This document shows, piece after piece, positions 57,751 to 64,000 of a stretch of DNA of 64,000 nt. The notes under the pieces are model-generated. The model was not told the origin of the DNA. It did no database searches and worked only from the letters and a program-made list of their open reading frames with translations. This DNA is from Acanthosepion lycidas (taxonomy: Eukaryota; Mollusca; Cephalopoda; Sepiida; Sepiidae), in contig OZ010590.1 of NCBI GenBank assembly GCA_963932145.1, positions 56,141,310 through 56,205,309 of the forward strand, given 5' to 3'. The stretch's first letter is position 1. Each line of letters opens with the position of its first letter. The position numbers and the translations under genes are program-made.

Positions 57751-58096
57751 ACAAAAATGGTCTGTGAAAGCTAAAACTTTATTTTTCAGATTGATAATAA
57801 TTAGATTTCATTCCATCAAGACTGACAATGCTTTTTGCTTTCAATCTTTGAACATGTAAAGCATATATGGAAGAGTGGTTTTCCTAAGTAGTCACTCACT
57901 CTTATTCAAAATTCCATTCTAAAGGCCTTCTTTAGTAATGTATTGTATTAAAAAATGAAAAATAAAGAAATGAAATAGTGACAAATTGAGTGTCCAGATC
58001 AACCCATTCTTAACAATGGATGTTATGCAGAGGGTTTGTATAAGATCTGTTCAGAAATGTTTGAGTATCACAAGAATCAGATATGTGATCATGATA

Positions 58097-58198
58097 TTAG
58101 GTTGGTGCAAAAATAATGACGTAATAATGTCGTTTTTTGGCATATTTTTTAACGTCAAAAAATGACATTATTACGTCATTATTTTTGCATCAACCTAA
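58097..58198 (+). mobile_element. 102-bp variant of the mariner MITE
   Basis: TA flanks at 58095-58096 and 58199-58200. Same outer ends as the 80-bp copies, but each arm has gained about 11 bases (GACGTAATAATG after the first AATAAT, mirrored as CATTATTACGTC), so the palindrome stays intact at the larger size. Confidence 0.9.
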
Positions 58199-58775
58199 TA
58201 TATCTTGGCAGCCAATCAGAAAGATCCTTATAGCATATATGTGAATAGACACTCCTCTATTGGATCAATTTCTTGGCAATGAGATGCCATTGAATGGACT
58301 TCTGCTTTATGGAACCATCTCCTGCACAATGAGTATTCTTCATGTCTTGCACAAGTTTTTTTTTTCTGTTCTTTCTTACCCTCCCAGTCCATATTTGGCT
58401 TGCTGCAACTTCCGAGTTTTTCTAATGCTAAAATTACCATTGAAAGTGATTAGATTTCAGAGACTCAATTAGATAAAGAAGAATGTGATGAGGCATCTGA
58501 TGACATTCGCTAAAAGGACATTTGAAGACTGATTTGTAAAGTGGGACAGATACTGGGATAAGTTTGTGAGATCCTAAATTGAGTATGATGAAGTGTAGGA
58601 AGGCCCTATTTCTGAAGGCTGGTTATTTTTTTCACTAATATTAAATAACTTTCTAAACAGACTTTGTATTCCACTGAAAAAGACCACAGAAATATGGAAA
58701 CAATAAAAGCAGGAAAAAGAATAAAAGCATTCATTGAAACAAATTTAACATTGATCAAAAAAGGTTCCCAAAATG

Positions 58776-59070
58776 CTTCTTGACATATGGCCATATGTTG
58801 AAACACTGGTTCTTGTAGGATTACTAAAGTTAAGCAACACTGAATCTGGTCAGTATCTAAATAAGTGACCACTTGGGAATACCAGGTACTGTAAGCTTGA
58901 ATATGCAGGTAGTGTGATGGATGATAGCTCCAAATCAGAAAACAGATAGCCGAATTCAAATTCCAGTTGAGTTTGTTATATTCATTTACATGCAAATGCC
59001 CTTGGGAAAGGTGTGAATCCTTCTCTTCCTCCCAGCTATGGGTTAAATAGCAAGACAGACTGAGTTCTAT
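58776..59070 (+). mobile_element. 5S rRNA-tRNA chimeric SINE
   Basis: 58776-58898 is 5S-like (CATATGTTGAAACACTGG, TACTAAAGTTAAGCAACACT, GGTCAGTATCTAAATAAGTG, TGGGAATACCAGGTACTGTA, AGCTT). Then GGTAGTGTGATGGATGATAG (A-box-like) and CGAATTCAAATTCCAGTTG (B-box-like), ending in the CCCAGCTATGGGTTAAATAG block; the tail is missing. Confidence 0.87.
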
Positions 59071-59204
59071 AGCATTGGCATATTGCAGGAAGTAGCAGCA
59101 TCCTACTGCGGGAATTGTTCTGTCAAGTCTGTCAAGGAATCAAAAAAAAAAGTAACATGATCACCCAAGTATGCATCATACATGGAACCTCAGTAAGGAA
59201 GTTC

Positions 59205-59465
59205 ACAATAAAGCTTGCATGTGCTGATGGTGTAATGGTTAACAGCTCAGAATTGAAAATCACAAAGCCAAGTTTCAATTCCAGTTCACTTACATGCAAA
59301 TAGCCTTGAGAAAAGTATGAATCCACCTCTTCTCCCCCAGCTATGGTTTAATTAGTAGGTCTTGTATCATTTTTACCATCTCAAAAAGCTTACAATCTAA
59401 AATATATTTCTGGTTGGAAATAACCTACAAAAGGTTGTTAGACCATAAAAACCAATCAATCAACC
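59205..59465 (+). mobile_element. 5S/tRNA SINE family, tRNA part and tail
   Basis: AAGCTTGCATGTGCTGATGG (end of 5S part), TGGTGTAATGGTTAACAGC, AAGTTTCAATTCCAGTTC, CCCCCAGCTATGGTTTAATT, and tail GGAAATAACCTACAAAAGG ... AATCAATCAACC. Confidence 0.8.
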
Positions 59466-59840
59466 AAAAACGTTAATACAGTATACATGAATAAAACCAT
59501 AGAATGACTTTGTGAAAAGTTGTCGTAATAAAAAATAAAAGCAACAAAAGTACCAGTTTTTTTTTTTAATATAAAGGTATGATTTTTAATTCTTGTACTG
59601 TTGAGCTAATGAATCCATATTGACTAGAAGAATCTTGGAGAAAGGATCTGCCAAAATGGAAAAAACATTTTAAAAACTTGAAAAGTGGAAACAAAAATGA
59701 GTTGATATGGTCCAAAGAATTCTTGGAATCATTGTTTTCTTCATAAGCTGGGTTATTTTCAAATTTACAAGTTGACCTATGTTTAAGAAACTTTTATATA
59801 CTTTTGAACATTAAAAATCACCTTGCTGTTCTACTTGCAG

Positions 59841-60001
59841 TTGTTAGTTGATGAACTTTTGGTGTGCAATGGAACCCTCCCTGCAGTAAGCACTGCCTCT
59901 CGGGGGATCTTACCAACTTGCGACATACCACAACCCTACCACACTATTTTGTTTAGTGGGGATCAGGATATTTTGCAAAAGGAGAAACACACCATTATAA
60001 G
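59841..60001 (+). CDS. KATNIP: KATNIP internal exon (DUF4457 module), third recognised
   Basis: 53 codons plus two bases of a split codon. Acceptor ...GTTCTACTTGCAG, donor GTAAGTG. The peptide starts LLVDELLVCNGTLPAV and includes RGILPTC and PYHTILFSGDQD, the end of the same DUF4457 module, continuing directly from ...KDFA of the preceding exon. The phase-2 end means a further exon lies downstream; none was recognised in the last 4 kb. Base composition here is visibly less AT-rich than the flanking intron. Which of the tandem DUF4457 modules this is cannot be fixed without an alignment; the LLVDELLV...ILPTC pattern suggests the C-terminal one. Confidence 0.88.
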
Positions 60002-60149
60002 GTAAGTGTAATTAAACTTGTTCAAACAAAAGACAAGAATATTAGTCAGGTCTGGTTTTAAATTCTTTTTTCCTACACCATTAAACAATTATTCTACAAT
60101 TTATTCAGACATCCTCCTCCTTTTTGGGTTCATCACTACATTTTGACCA

Positions 60150-60330
60150 GTGTGTTCTTCAGTCTTCTCCATTGTTTGAGATGAATCATTTTGATCATCT
60201 TAAATTTTGAGGCTGGAAAGTGAGGAGTGGGCAGCTCCAGTCGAGATGTAGCAGCAATATTTCATTTTTGGTCTGATCTAACTCTTGTAGAGATAGAGCA
60301 TGATAGGAGTAGCCAGGAATTACATACACA
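60150..60330 (-). mobile_element. CR1/jockey-like LINE fragment, antisense
   Basis: Minus strand CTGCTACATCTCGACTGGAG then CTGCCCACTCCTCACTTTCC resembles the EYCxHIWxGAxxSSLxxL segment of CR1/jockey ORF2. Short and frameshifted. Confidence 0.4.
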
Positions 60331-60689
60331 TTTTTCCTATGATGTATACAATTATTCCTCGGGGTATAAGAACTTGCATTTATAACTGTCAGGAGATGAC
60401 TAAATATCTGTATATTATCGTTGTTATATTGGTGGTGAGGCTACATAATAGAGATATTCTTGGCCTTACCTCAGCTTAGTTCATGCAACAGACTATAAAT
60501 AAGATTGTAGTTAGAATTTAAATATTTGTGCATCTGGAAGCTTTTAAAACATAGTGCATCAGTAGGCACTATCTGCATATTTTGGTAACAAGGCAGTGTG
60601 TTATTGCAATTTGTAATGCAACATCAATCATCATCATCTGTTTTTCTAAATTCTGCTCTTTTATTATCCTTTCTCCTTGCTTTTCTCAT

Positions 60690-61390
60690 TTTCAAACTCA
60701 AAGGAGAGTTGGTAATGTTATCTGTCCTGATCTGGCATCTCAGTTTCAGTCAGCTTCCCACCACTGTGACATGGTTTCTCCTGTCTTTTCTATAAATATT
60801 TTTATAGCAGTTGTCCTATTGAGTTTTTATCTTTGCTACCATATGAAATTAAGATAATTGGTTACAATGTCTCATCGTTTTATTGTTCAAATAGCTAAAT
60901 GTAACCATTCTATTCTAGTAGTTTATTTTCCTGCCTGTGGACCTCACTTCCAGTTTCTTGATTCCCTTTTGCCTATTGAAAATAACAGGTTCTGTAAGCT
61001 TGGATGTGTGGGTGGCGTAATGGATATAATGGCTTGGAATTGTTATATAATAAACTTTGGAAAGGTAAGAATCCACTTCTCCTCCCAGCTATGGGTTAAT
61101 TAGTAAGACTTGAATCACTAAACCATTTAAAAATAAATTCTTACAATCTAAAAATATTTTCTGAATTTAAATAATCTACAGTGTTGATAAGTCAAAGAAA
61201 ATGAATCAATCAAACACCCTACCACCTATGATCTTTGAAAATTTCAATGCAGCATCAGTTACCATCTTTTATGTTCCTGAAACCTGTGCCAATATTGTCC
61301 TTTCTCGTCTCTAATATCTCATCTTCTTTCAATCTCAGTAAACATATCTTATGGTATTATCTCCCTTTTTATGGTGAAATGATAAATGTT
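60690..61390 (+). mobile_element. jockey-like LINE family J 3' end, split by a SINE
   Basis: 60690-60965 (GTAATGTTATCTGTCCTGAT, TTTTATAGCAGTTGTCC, AAATAGCTAAATGTAACC) and 61216-61390 (AAATTTCAATGCAGCATCAG, CTCCCTTTTTATGGTGAAAT) are the two parts of one family J tail. Confidence 0.75.
60985..61215 (+). mobile_element. 5S/tRNA SINE family copy nested in a LINE
   Basis: TTCTGTAAGCTTGGATGTGT (5S end), GGGTGGCGTAATGGATATAA (A-box-like), a shortened middle, CTCCCAGCTATGGGTTAATT, TTCTTACAATCTAAAAATAT and AATGAATCAATCAAA. Confidence 0.78.
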
Positions 61391-62154
61391 TATTAGAAAA
61401 ATGACTAGAGAGAATTCTAATATAAAAATGATTTTTGTCAATTGTACAACACTAGAGATTTTTGTCATGAGAGTCTTCCTCATCATCAATGTAGAATTCC
61501 ATTATTTATTTATGTAATATATTATTTTGGTCCTATGACTCTGAGAGTAGTGTTTTCTACAGTTTTAAACTCCTGGTAGGGCCACCCTTGACAGCAAGGT
61601 CGAAGATGAGGACCCAGACTAAGTGCAACTAACCCCAAAGATCCCAATAGTGGAATAAGAGGATGATGATTACAGCAGATCTCAATGGTTGAACCAGCAG
61701 ATGAAGAGGGCTACCCATGACAGACATGCTACAGAAGGCTCCACTTGAAATTATAACAGAGCCAGCAGATGTCCATTGCACTTTCATAACTAGATTTTGC
61801 ATCTCTCTTTCCATATGTGCTGCAGAGGAAGGTCATGAAATCAAGTATGTGAGTCACTTCCTGGCAATTAGAGGTCCACCTTAAAGAAATTCATGTCATT
61901 GGCACTTTCTACTATTCTGATTTTCTTTCCCCTCCAACCAATTCTTTCAAAGCCAAACTGTTCATCTTTACAGAATCCAAAAAAAAAAGATTTTCAGACA
62001 CTTATATGTTAAATGTCAACTCTACTATGACCCTCTTCTACAGGAAACAGTTGACTTACATCAGAATCAACTTACAAATGAGATGATATGAATGGAACTC
62101 CCATCTCAATATGTATAGATTTAAGAGGCTGGTTAATGAAATTTGAAGAATAAA
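61391..62154. other. unclassified repeat-like sequence
   Basis: 61560-61810 (GGTAGGGCCACCCTTGACAG, GAAGATGAGGACCCAGACTA) has the look of a degraded coding repeat but no family was recognised. Confidence 0.35.
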
Positions 62155-62312
62155 TATATGCAAATACCCTTGGTAAATGTAAGAATCTTCCTGTTCTCCC
62201 CCACCTATGGGTAAATCAGTAAGACATGTATCAGCAAATTGATATAACCACCAAAAAAAATTCTTACAATCTTTAAATAACCTGCATAATTCTTTTATTA
62301 TTGGATAATGGT
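62155..62312 (+). mobile_element. 5S/tRNA SINE family, 3' half
   Basis: TATGCAAATACCCTTGGTAA, CCCCCACCTATGGGTAAATC, TTCTTACAATCTTTAAATAA; head missing. Confidence 0.65.
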
Positions 62313-62413
62313 TGATCCCCATGAGTTGAACTTCCTGAACTTTCAACATTTTCATTCTGATTAGGCACTTATTCCTTATTAAATGAATGAATTTTTTTTT
62401 AATAATCTTGACC

Positions 62414-62625
62414 AACCTTCCTCAGGTTTATATTGATCTGGGTAACCTACAGGGAATTCTAAACTGAACCCTTTATTTAATCTAAGGGGGTCTACTGCCC
62501 ATGTCCAGTGATATCTAGTTCTTATTTTAAGTACTGCTCAGTTATTGTTCATCCATTGGGATAATAACAACTAAGATCAGGACAGTAGTCCAAATCTAAA
62601 TAGTGTAAATAATTTGACAAATTAT
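62414..62625. mobile_element. second head-to-head SINE A pair, degraded
   Basis: 62450-62530 is minus-oriented (CTAAACTGAACCCTTTATTT, GTCTACTGCCCATGTCCAG); 62555-62625 is plus-oriented (ACAACTAAGATCAGGACAGT, AGTCCAAATC, TAGTGTAAATAAT). Confidence 0.6.
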
Positions 62626-62809
62626 TCTATGTTCATTTCTGATATAATGGCAGTTTATAGTTTTAAGGTGTGCTATATTTCTGTGATAAAGTGCTCAATA
62701 TCTGAGATAGAGCATATGTAAATATAAATATAAAAGTGAACATTGAAGTTAATACTCATAGATGACAGGCTGTTTCATGTTAGGCGCAATCGTCAGGCCA
62801 CCTGATATA

Positions 62810-63631
62810 TAGGGTGTGATGGATAAATTGTTATCTAAATTAAACAAAAATGAATATAACTGACATCTCATTTTAACAGATATATTTACCAAAATTACAC
62901 AAAAATATCTTCAGAATCTCCTACAACTCTTCTGGTCAGTCTCCTTGTTTAAGTTGGTGAATTCTGCCATAATCTTTGCCTTCAGTTCATCTTTGGTGCT
63001 GCAAGGAGTTTTGCTGGTCTCTTGCTCAACTGTGCCCCACATATAATAATCAAGGGGGTTGCAGTCTGAGGAGTTAGGTGGCCAGATGTAAGAGGTGTAG
63101 TGGTTGCAGAAATTGCCTAACAGCCATGGCTAGGTTCCCCTTGCTTGTGTGGTATGGTGCAGAGTCCTGTTTCCAGATATCGGGTCTTCCAGCAGCCACC
63201 CTATTGACCCAGGGCAGCACTACTTCCTCAAGGCACTTGATGTAAGCCTTCATGTTAAGTCTGGAGCCCTCACCAACTAATTCAGGAGTTCTTTTCTTAC
63301 CAGAATGATTAGAGCGGGTTTCTTGCACTGCCATAACTTCGTAATCATCATTAGACTCATCCAACTCTTTCTGAATCCTCTGCACTGTTCTCAGATTGAC
63401 ACCCAAACACTTTGAAATGTTTGTACTGGAGCTTCTGGCATGAATGCCCAGCAGTACAGCGTGCCATTTCCAATTTTCTGGTGGAAGGAATTGTGTCATG
63501 GTGCTCTTTTTCTCACAGACAGTGGCTAAATGACCTTACTATACAATGCAGTGAATAAAATAAAAGACAAACAATGCACATATGCAAAATTAAAAATGAT
63601 AAAATGGCAACAATTTACCCATAGCACCCTG
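62810..63631 (-). mobile_element. mariner/Tc1-like element, internally deleted, 822 bp
   Basis: TA on both sides (62808-62809, 63632-63633). Left end TAGGGTGTGATGGATAAATT; reverse complement of the right end CAGGGTGCTATGGGTAAATT. The minus strand encodes a transposase with an intact N-terminus and missing middle, the same architecture as the 31941 element. Confidence 0.88.
63074..63499 (-). pseudogene. internally deleted mariner-like transposase ORF (141 codons)
   Basis: N-terminal helix-turn-helix (WHAVLLGIHARSSSTNISKC, VNLRTVQRIQKELDESNDDY), then RTPELVGEGSRLNMKAYIKC where family members would still have about 130 residues including the first catalytic Asp, then GRPDIWKQDSAPYHTSKG with the second catalytic Asp. 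Frame is lost before the third (NSSDCNPLDYY-like text follows in another frame). The open frame could make a DNA-binding but catalytically dead protein. Confidence 0.82.
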
Positions 63632-63696
63632 TATGTATATGAAGTGTTGGATGAAAACTGTCCCTTTAAAAGAATGTTTCATAATTTGAAAACTAT

Positions 63697-63748
<52 letters not shown>

Positions 63749-63752
63749 ATAT
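63697..63752. repeat. (AT)n microsatellite with GT interruption
   Basis: Two AT runs separated by ATGTATATGTATAT. Confidence 0.97.
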
Positions 63753-63844
63753 CTCACTGACCACTCAATCAAGAAAAACTGACTCCAACTGTAGTGAACA
63801 CTGAGTTTAGAGCTAATTAATTAGTTAATTTAGATGAGTATTAA

Positions 63845-63940
63845 TTAGTATAGTGAGTTTAATTCTCATGAGTTCCCAATACTTGTGACCTAGTGTCAGA
63901 CTAAGCTAAGCTTATTTATATCTGTCTGTGATCCTGGGTC
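63845..63940 (+). mobile_element. SINE family C fragment
   Basis: GTGAGTTTAATTCTCATGAG (B-box-like) and AGTGTCAGACTAAGCTAAGC match the 35064 copy; the A-box side is not recognisable. Confidence 0.5.
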
Positions 63941-64000
63941 TGAATGAATTAGACTTTCTCTAATTGAAACTTAGATTGTGGTTTGAGCCCAGTTTAAAAT

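Larger units (their letters stand above)
53422..59840 (+). other. KATNIP intron between second and third recognised exons
   Basis: 6419-bp GT-AG intron, phase 0. It holds a tRNA-like SINE, a hAT MITE relative, an antisense RTE-like fragment, a CR1/jockey-like 3' end, a 102-bp mariner MITE and two copies of the 5S/tRNA SINE family. The flanking peptide is contiguous across it. Confidence 0.8.

Noticed and set aside
61629-61814. Possible downstream KATNIP exon region
   Set aside because: No phase-compatible acceptor with family-like peptide on the + strand; text resembles a dispersed repeat.
1-64000. CRISPR arrays, operons or phage-like gene clusters
   Set aside because: No spaced direct repeats of CRISPR type and no compact gene runs; the window is intron-bearing animal DNA.

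Overview
This is eukaryotic, AT-rich, repeat-saturated animal DNA. The long (AT)n microsatellites, several tRNA-derived SINE families, RTE-like and jockey/CR1-like LINE 3' ends, hAT and mariner elements, and Ty3/gypsy remnants together suggest a mollusc, most likely a cephalopod (octopod). That assignment is inference from repeat style; no species marker was tested.

The only host gene recognised is on the + strand: three in-phase exons of KATNIP (KIAA0556, katanin-interacting protein, DUF4457 family) at 46775-46917, 53320-53421 and 59841-60001. They are joined by GT-AG introns of 6402 and 6419 bp and encode one continuous stretch of a DUF4457 module. The first exon starts mid-codon and the last ends mid-codon, so the gene continues in both directions. 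No upstream exon was recognised in the preceding 46.8 kb, so that part is either a very large intron or contains exons too divergent to see. No bacterial-style operon, CRISPR array, intact rRNA or tRNA gene is present. Nearly every other ORF is a shadow of repeats.

Layout. 0-8 kb: jockey/CR1-like RT fragment, decayed Ty3/gypsy gag-pol on the minus strand, Helitron-like segment, 80-bp mariner MITE, SINE. 8-17 kb: a dispersed 0.7-kb repeat, a full-length 5S rRNA/tRNA chimeric SINE, a jockey-like 3' end, a large foldback, two hAT MITEs with 8-bp target duplications. 17-30 kb: SINEs, an inverted AT-rich repeat with a foldback, more 5S/tRNA SINEs, a jockey/RTE chimera. 30-46 kb: the best RTE-like fragment, an internally deleted mariner-like element, a three-level nest (MITE in an RTE-like element that also carries a jockey-like tail), and a 3.28-kb hAT element with terminal repeats and target duplication that carries an inverted SINE dimer. 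46-60 kb: KATNIP exons, with a gypsy deletion derivative bearing a palindromic 5' LTR in the first intron. 60-64 kb: nested LINE/SINE and a second internally deleted mariner-like element.

No new defence or enzymatic system was found. The most distinctive content is a 5S rRNA-tRNA chimeric SINE family, recurrent palindromes built around (AT)n tracts or inverted SINEs, and chimeric or internally deleted transposons that appear to have multiplied in their altered form. Repeat boundaries are by eye and approximate unless terminal repeats or target duplications are stated.
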